A DNA stretch of 45,048 nt. It comes from Betaproteobacteria bacterium. Lineage in GTDB: Bacteria > Pseudomonadota > Gammaproteobacteria > Burkholderiales > SG8-41. The position numbers were made by a program, and so were the translations under genes. Position 1 is the stretch's first letter; each line of letters begins with the position of its first letter. This document shows, piece after piece, positions 6,851-15,116 of this stretch. Below the pieces are notes generated by a model. It did no database searches and was not told the origin of the DNA. It worked only from the letters and a program-made list of their open reading frames with translations. The stretch covers positions 1 to 45,048 of the forward strand of contig JACQGN010000260.1 in the NCBI GenBank assembly GCA_016199545.1. The letters run 5' to 3'.

Positions 6851-8970
6851 CTGCCCAATTCGACTTGCACGAAACTCTTCGTCGGTATTCGTACGATCAC
6901 GCATTTTTCTGCACATTCAGCTTCGAGCCGGACTTCTTTGAGGACTACTGCCTGGAGCAGTTCGATTCATTAGAGACGAACAACGGAATCACAGTGATTA
7001 TGGATGGACGCGAGCTGGATCGCCTTGTTTCAGGCCCGCAGTCCCGCTGGCCCCGAAAAGCCAATATCCGGTACCTACTCCACGCCGTTCGACCCAAGGG
7101 TCGATTCCATCCCAAGATCTTCCTTCTCACATCCCAAACGCGTGGCCTACTCGTCGTGGGGAGTGCAAATCTCACACGGCCTGGGCTTACTCGCAACGCG
7201 GAGCTAGCACGCTCCTTTTCATTTGAGATCAATAGGCGCGAGCTCGCGTTACCTCTGTTTCAGTCCGCCAGAAAGTTCCTCGGTAACGTTGCGAGTCGGT
7301 GGCCATCGAGTGAGCTTGCGAGGCGACTCGAAGACCTTGATGCGGACACCCTCTGGCTCAGCGCCGTACCAACGAAACCAGTGCCGGTCAAGCTGCACCA
7401 CAACCTTACGACGCCTCTGCTGCCCCAGATTATTCAGGGGATTGAACGCCCCGTTCATGAGGTCGCCATCGTTTCGCCTTTCTTCGATGACGAACCTAAG
7501 TTGCTCGATTGGCTGCAGACGAATGTCAATCCGAAGGCAGTGACCATCTATACGCGAAACGGCGCGCCGAGCCTTACGGCTGCTTGGTGCAAGCCTCCGG
7601 CACTGAACTCGAAGACTTATCGCTTACTCTTTTCCCGGTGGGGAGAGGAAGGACGGGCGCGACAAATACATGCAAAGGCCATTGGGATCTGCCATGGGAA
7701 GTCGACGAGGCTCGTGTTCGGAAGCGCCAACTTCACGCGTGCAGCGCTGCTCGCGACACCGGACGACGGAAACATCGAAGTTGTGCTTGCGCTGGACGAT
7801 GTTCCTCGCAAGAGCGTTGAACTTCATAAACTTTTCGACCCGAGCGGCCTTGCCAATTCGGAGACGCTAACTCCGTTCGAGCAACCTCCTGACGAACTTG
7901 AGGCGAGCTATCCGCTGCGAGTCATTGAAGCGAGTCTCGATGATTCAACCTTGAGGTGCGTCCTAGGTTCGAGACACGATGGCCGACTTGAAGCGGTGAT
8001 GCTCTTTCGCGATGGGAACTCGCTTGCCGTCGCGCTCGACGGCTCGGACATCGACCGCCGCGCTGAACTCGATGAGGCATGTGTTAGGCGAGCAGACAGA
8101 AGCACTACGGTCGTATTCCTCCGCGGCCCTCACGGGCTCGAAACCAACCGCGTTCTGCTCGTCAACCTTAAAGACATCTCGACTGGTGAATCTCTCCGGA
8201 AGGAGCGCAGGGTGCGAGATGCCCAACGTAGCGCGAATCAATTCGCTGCAGCCTTGCTTGAGCTGCTGCGGCTAAGGGACACGGACCCGCTCCAATCGTT
8301 CCTGACCTACTGCGACATCCCGTTAGCGGGCATCGCCCGTCTTCGCGGTGTCGTGCGCGAGCCGCTAACGCTGCATCAGGTGAAAACCGAGCTCCGCCGC
8401 TTAGAGGCCCGGAACCTTCGCGAGTACAATAATTTGCACGAGGCGGTTATCGGCTTCTGCGAGAGGCACACTGCTCGCCTCGGGCGCCACGCGCGCGACC
8501 CCTCTATCGATGCGATTCCGGGGTGCATGCACATCGTGAGGTCAGTCACCGGCGTGCTCGCGACACAGATCGAGCGATTGTTAACAGGACTGGCTCACGT
8601 TGACTCTCTAAGCATCAACGAGTGGTTTGAATGCCGGAGTAAGCTCGATCAGTTGCTGAGGCAGTGGCTCGCGTTACTGCGCGTCGTTCACACGAAGTGG
8701 CTCGTGGCGCTCCAACAAGTCTACGATCACCATGACATCAAGGAGGCGGTCCTCCCAGATCTTGAGCCGCTCAAGGAATTCGCCAGGCTCTTCACTGATG
8801 TGCGTGGCCGCGTCCTCGAACAGATGAAGCGATTTCGCGTTCAAATTCCCGATGGGCGGCACGTCCAGCCGCCCATCGGGCCGGAAAACATGCTCCAGTC
8901 GCCTCTATGGAAGCGCTGGAGTGATGAGGTCAGAACTCACCAATCGGCCCTTGAAGCCCTTGCTTCTTGA
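6847..8970 (+). CDS. Phospholipase-D-like protein with two HxK motifs
   Basis: This 707-residue protein carries a complete bilobal PLD active site. Motif 1 is FHPKIFLL...VVGSANLTRPG (His88, Lys90, Ser106, Asn108). Motif 2 is IHAKAIGI...VFGSANFTRAA (His275, Lys277, Ser293, Asn295). Both halves have the HxK(x)nGSAN pattern of PLD nucleases and phosphodiesterases. An Asp-rich segment (FFDDEPK, near 213) precedes motif 2. About 390 C-terminal residues, with leucine-rich helical stretches, match nothing I know. There is no signal peptide. Bacterial double-HxK PLD proteins of this sort include restriction and phage-defence nucleases (for example DrmC in DISARM), and the position next to a toxin-antitoxin operon fits a defence island. 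It overlaps the upstream gene by 4 nt (ATGA). Confidence 0.85.
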   Translation: MTAQFDLHETLRRYSYDHAFFCTFSFEPDFFEDYCLEQFDSLETNNGITVIMDGRELDRLVSGPQSRWPRKANIRYLLHAVRPKGRFHPKIFLLTSQTRGLLVVGSANLTRPGLTRNAELARSFSFEINRRELALPLFQSARKFLGNVASRWPSSELARRLEDLDADTLWLSAVPTKPVPVKLHHNLTTPLLPQIIQGIERPVHEVAIVSPFFDDEPKLLDWLQTNVNPKAVTIYTRNGAPSLTAAWCKPPALNSKTYRLLFSRWGEEGRARQIHAKAIGICHGKSTRLVFGSANFTRAALLATPDDGNIEVVLALDDVPRKSVELHKLFDPSGLANSETLTPFEQPPDELEASYPLRVIEASLDDSTLRCVLGSRHDGRLEAVMLFRDGNSLAVALDGSDIDRRAELDEACVRRADRSTTVVFLRGPHGLETNRVLLVNLKDISTGESLRKERRVRDAQRSANQFAAALLELLRLRDTDPLQSFLTYCDIPLAGIARLRGVVREPLTLHQVKTELRRLEARNLREYNNLHEAVIGFCERHTARLGRHARDPSIDAIPGCMHIVRSVTGVLATQIERLLTGLAHVDSLSINEWFECRSKLDQLLRQWLALLRVVHTKWLVALQQVYDHHDIKEAVLPDLEPLKEFARLFTDVRGRVLEQMKRFRVQIPDGRHVQPPIGPENMLQSPLWKRWSDEVRTHQSALEALAS
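8848..8880. repeat. Perfect 12-bp hairpin inside the PLD gene
   Basis: CCCGATGGGCGG (8848-8859) and CCGCCCATCGGG (8869-8880) flank a 9-nt loop, about 90 nt before the stop codon of the PLD-like gene. It encodes IPDGRHVQPPIGP. It may be an RNA structure or a remnant of a short inserted palindrome. There is no following T-tract, so it is not a typical terminator. Confidence 0.5.
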
Positions 8971-9122
8971 TCTTCGCGAACTTTGCGAACTTTGGGGTCG
9001 GAGTACCATTTCCGGATAAGCGGACTTCGACCCAGCCGTTTGCTCAATAGGTGCTTACGTCGGTCTGCCTCGCTTCGTCGGAATTGCTGCACGCTTCAAC
9101 GCCCACTTTATCTCGCTCTTGA

Positions 9123-9332
9123 TCAGGCCGCTTTCTTGATCGTCAGCCGCACGTTGAGGCCGGCCTTGCTGGCAAGATTGACCAGCGCGTCGAGGCTGAA
9201 GCGCTCGATCCTGTGACGGGCGAGATCGCTCAGGCGCGGCTGCGTGATCCCGAGCTTCCGTGCCGCCTCGGTCTGTGAAAGACCGCTCTTGCGAAGGTAA
9301 CGCTGGATGGCAATCATCACGTGATTCGTCAC
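9123..9332 (-). CDS. Small HTH (XRE/HTH_37-like) regulator
   Basis: This is a 69-residue DNA-binding protein. The helix-turn-helix is in SQTEAARKLGITQPRLSDLARHRIERFSLDAL, the characteristic pattern of the HTH_37 antitoxin-type regulators, which end in a V.L.IKKA-like tail as here. It is shorter than most relatives, lacking about 20-30 N-terminal residues. The start is GTG at 9332, overlapping the higA stop as GTGA, so it is the third gene of the higBA operon and probably translationally coupled. It may be a second repressor of the operon or a solitary antitoxin. The 152 bp between it and the PLD gene hold nothing recognisable. Confidence 0.8.
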   Translation of the reverse strand: MTNHVMIAIQRYLRKSGLSQTEAARKLGITQPRLSDLARHRIERFSLDALVNLASKAGLNVRLTIKKAA

Positions 9333-9595
9333 GCCACCAGCTTCATTCTCCTGCGTGCCTCTTCCAGATCGTAGTCGGCCTGCAGTCCCATCCAGAACTG
9401 CTCCGAGGTCCCGAAATGCCTTGCCAGCCGGATGGCGGTGTCCGCCGTGATGCCACGCTTGCCAAGGACGATCTCGTTGATGCGGCGCGGCGGCACGCCG
9501 ATCGCGCGCCCGAGGGCATTCTGGCTGAGATTCATCGGCGTGAGAAACTCCTCCAGCAGCACCTCGCCGGGATGGATGTTACGCAGTCGCTTCAT
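9329..9595 (-). CDS. higA: HigA-family antitoxin
   Basis: This 88-residue HTH protein neutralises HigB and represses the operon. The start MKRLRNIHPGEVLLEEFL is typical of HigA/VapI. The helix-turn-helix is LSQNALGRAIGVPPRRINEIVLGKRGITADTAIRLARHFG, followed by the family tail WMGLQADYDLEEARR. It lies 9 nt after the higB stop on the minus strand; an AGGAG-like site (GAGCTGTC region) precedes the ATG at 9595. The order toxin-then-antitoxin is the usual one for higBA. Confidence 0.93.
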   Translation of the reverse strand: MKRLRNIHPGEVLLEEFLTPMNLSQNALGRAIGVPPRRINEIVLGKRGITADTAIRLARHFGTSEQFWMGLQADYDLEEARRRMKLVA

Positions 9596-9604
9596 GACAG
9601 CTCC

Positions 9605-9886
9605 TCAATGGTAATCAACGATCTCGACATCGCTTGCCTGGCCGTTCGCGAAGCGGAAACAGATTCGCCACTGGTCGTTGATACGAATGCTGTATCGCCC
9701 CGCCCGGTCGCCCTTCAGGGCTTCGAGCCGGTTCGCCGGCGGCACCCGTAAGTCTCCCAGCGCGCGAGCGTTGTTCAGCATCCTCAGCTTGCGGCGGGCG
9801 ACTTCCTGAATCTCGCGTGGCAGCCGTCGCGAGAACTCGCCGTGCCAGATGCGCTCGGCCTCACGGTCCCTGAAGCTGGAGATCAC
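9605..9886 (-). CDS. higB: HigB-family toxin (RelE/ParE fold)
   Basis: This 93-residue toxin is of the HigB type, expected to be a ribosome-dependent mRNA endonuclease. The family hallmarks are MISSFRDREAERIWHG at the start, the mid-region ANRLEALKGDRAGRYSIRINDQWRICFRF and the terminal VEIVDYH. The start is GTG at 9886. A TATAAT box on the minus strand ends only 5-6 nt upstream of this GTG, so the transcript may be leaderless. It is co-directional with higA and a third HTH gene. Confidence 0.93.
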   Translation of the reverse strand: MISSFRDREAERIWHGEFSRRLPREIQEVARRKLRMLNNARALGDLRVPPANRLEALKGDRAGRYSIRINDQWRICFRFANGQASDVEIVDYH

Positions 9887-9891
9887 GGCAT

Positions 9892-9917
9892 ATTATAACG
9901 CGACACGTTATATAACG
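9892..9917 (-). promoter_or_regulatory. higBA promoter and operator
   Basis: TATAACG (9894-9900), a 5-nt spacer and CGTTATA (9906-9912) form an inverted repeat. It overlaps a second palindrome, CGTTATATAACG (9906-9917). On the minus strand a TATAAT -10 box is embedded (9892-9897). HigA binding here would block RNA polymerase directly, as expected for an autoregulated toxin-antitoxin operon. The neighbouring 160 bp up to 10077 show no gene. Confidence 0.6.
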
Positions 9918-10077
9918 GAAGCCGCTACAGCGGAGGGCTCGGTGAATGTCGTGGCCAAACCGCCCGGGTCGCTTGTATTCACCGTGAAAGTACCTTCCTC
10001 CGGGCGTATCAACTCCTGCCCGCCGCCGTGCATTAGGACTGGAGCAAACTGCTGAGCCTGCTGGTGGGCTGAACGTG

Positions 10078-10893
10078 TCAGGTGAAATAAAGCCTGAGCG
10101 CCGTTTCCCCGCTGATGATGCGTCGCATGCTTGCATCCGGCACCCATTGCCTGAAACTGGCAATGGCATCCTCGTAGCGCATCGAATCCTCGAACCCGGC
10201 GAACGGCCAGTCGCTGCCCCACAGCAGCCGCTCGGGTCCCGCGTGGGCGAGTAGCGCTCGCGCGCAGTCCTGCGCGACTTGCGGCGACTCGAGCCGGTAG
10301 CCCGCGGAAAGCTTTACCCACGTGCGGCCATTGTCCACCGCCCGCATCACGGCCTGAAATTCTTCGCATGCCGTGCCCTTGCCACGCGTCGGGTGGCCGA
10401 AATGGTCGATCACGAGCTTGACGCCGGTGGCTTGCAGCGTGGCGATGGGGCCGGCGAGCAGCGCGGCTTCCTGGTTGATGTGCACGTGCCAATCGAGATC
10501 CCGCACGCGCCGGAAGAATTTCCGGTACTCCGGGGTCGTGATGTCGGGCAGCTCCTTTACGTGACGCCACTGGAAACGCACGCCCGCCGCGCCGTCCTCC
10601 TTCATCATGCGCATCACGTACGGGTCGATCGTGGGCTTGACGATGACCGTGGTGCGCAGACGCCTGTGCGTGCGCGTGGCTTCGAGCGAATACTCGTTGT
10701 AGTCATCGAAGAGGCTTGCCGCCGAGAGCACGGCATGCTTCACCCCGTGCCGGTCGAGGGTGGCGATATACTGGTCGATGGTCGCGTCCGCCGGGGGCTT
10801 GTGCCAGGCCGTCGCGGATAGCGGCATGTCGGTCGTGTAGACGTGCGCGTGGCTGTCAACCAGCGGCGCATCGTGCGCGGCATCCTGTGTCAT
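10078..10893 (-). CDS. Amidohydrolase-2 family metal-dependent hydrolase
   Basis: This 271-residue TIM-barrel hydrolase is of the COG3618 (2-pyrone-4,6-dicarboxylate lactonase-like) group. It has VDSHAHVY near residue 12 (the HxH metal motif at strand 1), HVHINQEA near 140, VIDHFGHP near 166, KLSAGYRL and the terminal LLWGSDWPF motif with the catalytic Asp near 228. Enzymes of this group hydrolyse lactones or decarboxylate aromatic and dicarboxylic acids. It starts 23 bp from a divergent binding-protein gene, so the two probably share a control region. The exact substrate cannot be told. Confidence 0.88.
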   Translation of the reverse strand: MTQDAAHDAPLVDSHAHVYTTDMPLSATAWHKPPADATIDQYIATLDRHGVKHAVLSAASLFDDYNEYSLEATRTHRRLRTTVIVKPTIDPYVMRMMKEDGAAGVRFQWRHVKELPDITTPEYRKFFRRVRDLDWHVHINQEAALLAGPIATLQATGVKLVIDHFGHPTRGKGTACEEFQAVMRAVDNGRTWVKLSAGYRLESPQVAQDCARALLAHAGPERLLWGSDWPFAGFEDSMRYEDAIASFRQWVPDASMRRIISGETALRLYFT

Positions 10894-10916
10894 GGCACTG
10901 ACGATAACGGAGTGTC

Positions 10917-11855
10917 ATGAACTCATCAACCCCAGAATTTGCGGATACGCTGCGCATCTACGGCAATCTTTCCCTTCTGGAAATGGCTCCGGTGCTGCTC
11001 GCCGCGGGAGAGATCTACCTGGGGAAGTCCACGGTCGCGCATGGCAGCGTGATGGCACTGTGGGGCAAGTCGAGCGATCTCGCGAGCCTCGACTCTGCCG
11101 GGCAAGCCGACATCGCGACGAATTCCGAAACACAGGCATTGCGCGCCTCGGTCGCCCATCCGGACCTGCGCTTCATCTTCACCGTCGCTGAATGCCCGTA
11201 CCGCATCCTTGCTCGCCGCTCGGCGGGCATCGGCCGGCTCGCCGACCTGCGCGGCAAGCGGGTGGGGACCCAGCTCGAATCATCGGCGGCGTATTTTCTG
11301 GACAGCATGCTGCACACCGCCGGCCTCACGGCGGATGACGTCATCAGCGTGCCTTTCATGGCGAAGACCGAGGCGCCGCTTACCCTCATTCCGGAGGCGA
11401 TCAAGAGCGGCAAGCTCGATGCGGTGGCGCTCTGGGAGCCGCAGGTGCAGAGGGCGAGGCTCGCCATCGGGAACGATGCCATCGAGTTCCGCGATCCGGC
11501 GGTCTATACCGAGAAGTTCAATCTCTGCACCACGCAGGCCAATCTCGAGCATCCCCCGCTGCGAAGCCGCATCGTCGCTTTCGTGCGGGCGCTGATCGCG
11601 GCCGCGCAGCGCCTGAAGCATGAACCCGAGGTCGGCTGGCGACTGGTCGCGCAGGCGGCGGGGCTGGATATCGGGACTGTCAGCAGCGCGTGGCCCTACC
11701 TCAGCTACCCGGGCACACTGGCGACCGACCTGCTCGATATTTTCGAGAAGCAGGAGGTATGGATAGCCAAAGTCCAGGGCCGCGCGCCGCGCAGCCGCGA
11801 TGCGCTGGCGGGACTCATAGACGACAGCGTATTGCGGGAAGCGCTCGCAATTTAG
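10917..11855 (+). CDS. NMT1/SsuA-like substrate-binding protein without a signal peptide
   Basis: This 312-residue protein has the type II periplasmic binding fold of the NitT/TauT and thiamine-precursor (NMT1) family. Landmarks are YGNLSLLEMAPVLLA near the N-terminus, ADIATNSETQAL, ILARRSAGIGRLADLRGKRVGT (the conserved hinge motif near 105-125), AYFLDSMLHTAGLTADDV and KLDAVALWEPQV. Relatives that serve ABC uptake are exported, but no signal sequence is visible from the ATG at 10917 and no upstream in-frame start supplies one. It may therefore be cytoplasmic (enzyme or sensor) or start-truncated. No ABC permease or ATPase for it is present. It is divergent from the amidohydrolase. Confidence 0.8.
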   Translation: MNSSTPEFADTLRIYGNLSLLEMAPVLLAAGEIYLGKSTVAHGSVMALWGKSSDLASLDSAGQADIATNSETQALRASVAHPDLRFIFTVAECPYRILARRSAGIGRLADLRGKRVGTQLESSAAYFLDSMLHTAGLTADDVISVPFMAKTEAPLTLIPEAIKSGKLDAVALWEPQVQRARLAIGNDAIEFRDPAVYTEKFNLCTTQANLEHPPLRSRIVAFVRALIAAAQRLKHEPEVGWRLVAQAAGLDIGTVSSAWPYLSYPGTLATDLLDIFEKQEVWIAKVQGRAPRSRDALAGLIDDSVLREALAI

Positions 11856-12092
11856 AGCGTAACAATATGAACCGCTTCCCTCATCCCGCGCTCCGGCATC
11901 GGTCTCCCGTAGGGTGGTGCGGGACGGGTGCAAGCCGCCGCAAGGTACGATGCCGATTCCGGGGCTTATGCCGCCGCGCCCGCACCAAGCTGCGCTCACC
12001 GTGTCGCGGCGGCCTTCTCCCGGGGGGAGAAGGGCTTGAACGCAGCTCCAGCCTGAGGAGGGGTGTCACGAAGTGACGGGGTGGTGGGAGCT
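11856..12092. repeat. Intergenic region with REP-like hairpins
   Basis: No gene is seen in these 237 bp. It contains a perfect 9-bp hairpin CCTTCTCCC/GGGAGAAGG (12013-12021/12025-12033, loop GGG) and a small hairpin GTCAC-GAA-GTGAC near 12066-12078. The mix of CCCTCATCCC- and GGGGTG-type runs matches the REP-like sequences at 3120, 29121 and 33497. It separates two convergent genes and probably serves as a bidirectional transcript end. Confidence 0.5.
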
Positions 12093-13079
12093 TTACTGCG
12101 CCTTGAGATTTAGCGCCCGGATGACCTTGCCCCAGCGCTTCATCTCGGATTCGATCAGGCGTCCGAAATCTTCCGGCGTGGAGAGAGCAATCTCCACACT
12201 CATGCCGCGCATCGCATCGACAACGGCCGTCAGGCGCATCGTCTTGTGCACTTCGGCATTGAGCGTATCGATGATGGCGCGCGGCGTGCGCGCAGGCGCA
12301 AGGAGCCCGAGCACGGCATCCGCCCGATAACCGGGCACACCGGCTTCGGCAATCGTGGGTATCTCCGGCGCAGACGCCGAGCGCCTGGCGCTGGCGATGC
12401 CCAGTACGCGCAGCCGCCCGCTCTGGATGTGAGGCTTCACCGTCAGGGCATTGCCGAATACCGCTGCGCTTTCGCCGGACAGCACCGCCACGAGCGCCGG
12501 ACCCGCGCCCTTGTACGGGATCTCGCGAAGTTTCACTCCCGCCATCTGGTTGAACAACTCGGCGGCGAGATGCGCCGAACTGCCGCTGCCTCCCGAGCCA
12601 TAGGTGATGTCATCCGGCCGCGCCTTCGCCAGCGCAATCAGTTCTTTCACGCTGCGCACCGGCAGCGATGGATGGACCACCAGGAGATACGGTGAGGTTG
12701 CGGCCAGCGACACGGGCGCGAAATCGCGCAGGGTGTCATAAGGCAGCTTTCGATACAGGCTCGGGTTGATGGAGTGCGGGCTGGACACGAACAGCAGCGT
12801 ATAGCCGTCCGCCGGGGCGCGCGCGACGACTTCGGTGCCGATGATGCCGTTGGCGCCGGCGCGGTTGTCGACGAGCACCTGCCGATTCATCGATTCGGTC
12901 ATGCCCGCGGCGAGGCGCCTTGCAATGACGTCGGTGCCGCCGCCCGGCGCGAACGGCACCACCACACGCACAGGCTTGACCGGGTAGGTCTGCGCCTGGC
13001 CGGCACCGGCGGCGACCCACGCGAGGGTCGCGACGGCCACGCTTTGCCCAAGCCATGTGCAGGTCTTCATCGACGTCAT
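12093..13079 (-). CDS. TctC/Bug-family binding protein
   Basis: This is a complete periplasmic binding protein of about 328 residues. A signal peptide (MTSMKTCTWLGQSVAVATLAW...GQAQ) is followed by TYPVKPVRVVVPFAPGGGTD, VDNRAGANGIIGTEVVA, ADGYTLLFVSSPHSINP, SVKELIALAKARPDDITYGS, LREIPYKGAG and the C-terminal STPEDFGRLIESEMKRWGKV. The ATG at 13079 is preferred over an upstream frame opening at 13142 because it begins the signal peptide; ATG at 13070 is also possible. It is expressed convergently to the NMT1-like gene and has no TctA/TctB nearby. The ligand is unknown. Confidence 0.9.
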   Translation of the reverse strand: MTSMKTCTWLGQSVAVATLAWVAAGAGQAQTYPVKPVRVVVPFAPGGGTDVIARRLAAGMTESMNRQVLVDNRAGANGIIGTEVVARAPADGYTLLFVSSPHSINPSLYRKLPYDTLRDFAPVSLAATSPYLLVVHPSLPVRSVKELIALAKARPDDITYGSGGSGSSAHLAAELFNQMAGVKLREIPYKGAGPALVAVLSGESAAVFGNALTVKPHIQSGRLRVLGIASARRSASAPEIPTIAEAGVPGYRADAVLGLLAPARTPRAIIDTLNAEVHKTMRLTAVVDAMRGMSVEIALSTPEDFGRLIESEMKRWGKVIRALNLKAQ

Positions 13080-13205
13080 TCCGCAGGAAGGTCGCGCATA
13101 TCTTACCAGTGGACGATATGCCACCGTACCAAGCGTTCCCACGATTTGAAGGAGCCGGGTTGAAAAAGGCAGCGCGGGAACCGGTTAAAATTGCGGTTGT
13201 CCGCA

Positions 13206-15116
13206 ATGAACAGTCCTCCCGCACCTTCTCCAGCCGCCACCGCATCCGCGGCCGGCCCCGCAGCCAGATCCGCGATACACGGTACCGACACGCTGGTGCC
13301 GTCGCTCGACGGTGACTATCAGCGCGGCGTGAGTGCGCTGTGGCGCGTCCTGCGCATGGCGCTGCGCTACCGCGTGCGCTTTCCGGCCGCCGTCCTTGCC
13401 GTGATCGCCGCGGGCGTGTTTCAACTGCTCATTCCGCGTTTCCTCGGCCAGGCCATCGATCAGGCGGCGGGGCTGCTGTCGGGCGCGCAGGCAGCGGGCG
13501 GCACGGCGGTCGCGGCAGCGCAGGCGGCGCTCGTCACCTCCGCACTGCTGGTGCTGGGCATCGCCGTGATGCGCGGTCTCTTCACCCTCGCCCACAACTA
13601 TCTGGCGGAATCGATCGGCCAGAGCTTCGGCTACGAACTGCGGCTCGCGTTCTTCGAGAAGCTGCAGCGGCTCTCCTTCAGCTACCACGACCGCATCCAT
13701 TCCGGCGACCTGATCACCCGCGGCATGCTCGACATCGAGGGCGTGCGGCGCTTCATCGAGACCGGCATCATGCGCCTCTTCCAGCTCGCGGTGCTGGTAG
13801 GTCTCGGCGCCTGGCTCTACATGGGCCAGGACCCGGTGCTCGGTCTTCTGTGCCTGAGCTTCGTGCCGTTCGCGGTGTGGCGCGGCACCGTGTTCCGGCT
13901 GCGGGTGCGGGCGCTGTGGCGCGAGTTCCAGGAGCGCATGAGCGTGCTGACCCGCATCATGGAGGAAAACCTCGCCGGCATCCGCGTAGTGCGCGCCTTC
14001 TCCGCGCAGCAGCACGAACTCGACAAGTTCGACGAATGGCAGCGCCGCACGCTCGAGCCCGCGGTCGAATCGGTCAGGGTGCGCTACCTCAACACCTCGA
14101 TGATGACCTGCGCCTACTTCGTCGCCATGGCCCTCGTGCTGTGGTACGGGGGGCTGCGCGTCATACATGGCGACATCACGGTCGGCGAACTGACGCAGTT
14201 CCTGGTTTTCATGACGGTGCTGCAGATGCCGGTGCGGCAGGTCGGGCTGGTGATCAACGGCTTCGCCCGCGCGTCGGTTTCGGGGGCGCGCATGTTCGAA
14301 ATACTCGATATCGAGCCCGCCATCCGCGACCGTCCCGGTGCGGCGAGCCTCGCCATCGGCAACGCCGAGCTCACCTTCGACAACGTGTCGTTCTCCTACG
14401 CCGGGTTTCCGGGGGAACGCGCGGTCGAGGGCATTTCCTTTACCGTCCGCGCCGGCCAGACGCTCGGCATCGTCGGGCCTCCGGGCAGCGGCAAGTCGAC
14501 GATCGCGCACCTGATCCCGCGCTTCTACGACGTCACCGGCGGGCGCGTCGCGATCGACGGTCAGGACATCCGCGACGTGACGCTCGATTCGCTGCGCGCG
14601 CAGGTCGGCGTCGTGCAGCAGGACACCTTCCTGTTCAAGACCGAGGTGCGCGAGAACGTCGCGTACGGCGATCCCACCGCCGAGGACGACCGCGTCGTCG
14701 ATGCGGCCGACACCGCGCAACTGCACGATTACGTCGCCGGCCTGCCCGAAGGCTACGATACACTGGTCGGCGAGCGTGGCGTGTCGCTCTCCGGCGGGCA
14801 ACGCCAGCGCCTGTCGATCGCGCGCAGCGTGCTGCTCACGCCGCGCATCGTCGTGTTCGACGATTCCACCGCCGCCATCGACGCCGGTACTGAACTCCGC
14901 ATCCGCGACGCGCTGAAGGAGCTCAATCGCACCCGCGCCACCATCATCATTTCGCACCGCCTGTCGTCGCTGATGCACGCCGACGAAATCCTGTTCCTGG
15001 AAGCGGGGCGCATCGTCGAGCGCGGCTCGCACGCGGCGCTGCTGGCGCAGGGCGGACGCTATCGCCGGCTGTTCGATCTGCAGATGGGCGCCGCCCGGGA
15101 GAACGCACTTGCCTGA
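13206..15116 (+). CDS. ABC exporter half-transporter, subunit 1 (degenerate Walker B)
   Basis: This 636-residue protein has a fused membrane domain and nucleotide-binding domain. Six membrane helices lie roughly between residues 50 and 330, followed by the coupling ATPase domain. Walker A is GPPGSGKST, the signature is LSGGQRQR, and Walker B reads IVVFDDSTAAID, with Asp where the catalytic Glu normally sits; the H-loop is ISHRLSS. The ATG at 13206 is used; a short hairpin (TTGCGG/CCGCAA) precedes it and no clear ribosome site is present. Its stop overlaps the TTG start of the second half-transporter. Together they look like BmrC/BmrD- or TM287/288-type heterodimeric multidrug or lipid exporters. 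Confidence 0.92.
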   Translation: MNSPPAPSPAATASAAGPAARSAIHGTDTLVPSLDGDYQRGVSALWRVLRMALRYRVRFPAAVLAVIAAGVFQLLIPRFLGQAIDQAAGLLSGAQAAGGTAVAAAQAALVTSALLVLGIAVMRGLFTLAHNYLAESIGQSFGYELRLAFFEKLQRLSFSYHDRIHSGDLITRGMLDIEGVRRFIETGIMRLFQLAVLVGLGAWLYMGQDPVLGLLCLSFVPFAVWRGTVFRLRVRALWREFQERMSVLTRIMEENLAGIRVVRAFSAQQHELDKFDEWQRRTLEPAVESVRVRYLNTSMMTCAYFVAMALVLWYGGLRVIHGDITVGELTQFLVFMTVLQMPVRQVGLVINGFARASVSGARMFEILDIEPAIRDRPGAASLAIGNAELTFDNVSFSYAGFPGERAVEGISFTVRAGQTLGIVGPPGSGKSTIAHLIPRFYDVTGGRVAIDGQDIRDVTLDSLRAQVGVVQQDTFLFKTEVRENVAYGDPTAEDDRVVDAADTAQLHDYVAGLPEGYDTLVGERGVSLSGGQRQRLSIARSVLLTPRIVVFDDSTAAIDAGTELRIRDALKELNRTRATIIISHRLSSLMHADEILFLEAGRIVERGSHAALLAQGGRYRRLFDLQMGAARENALA

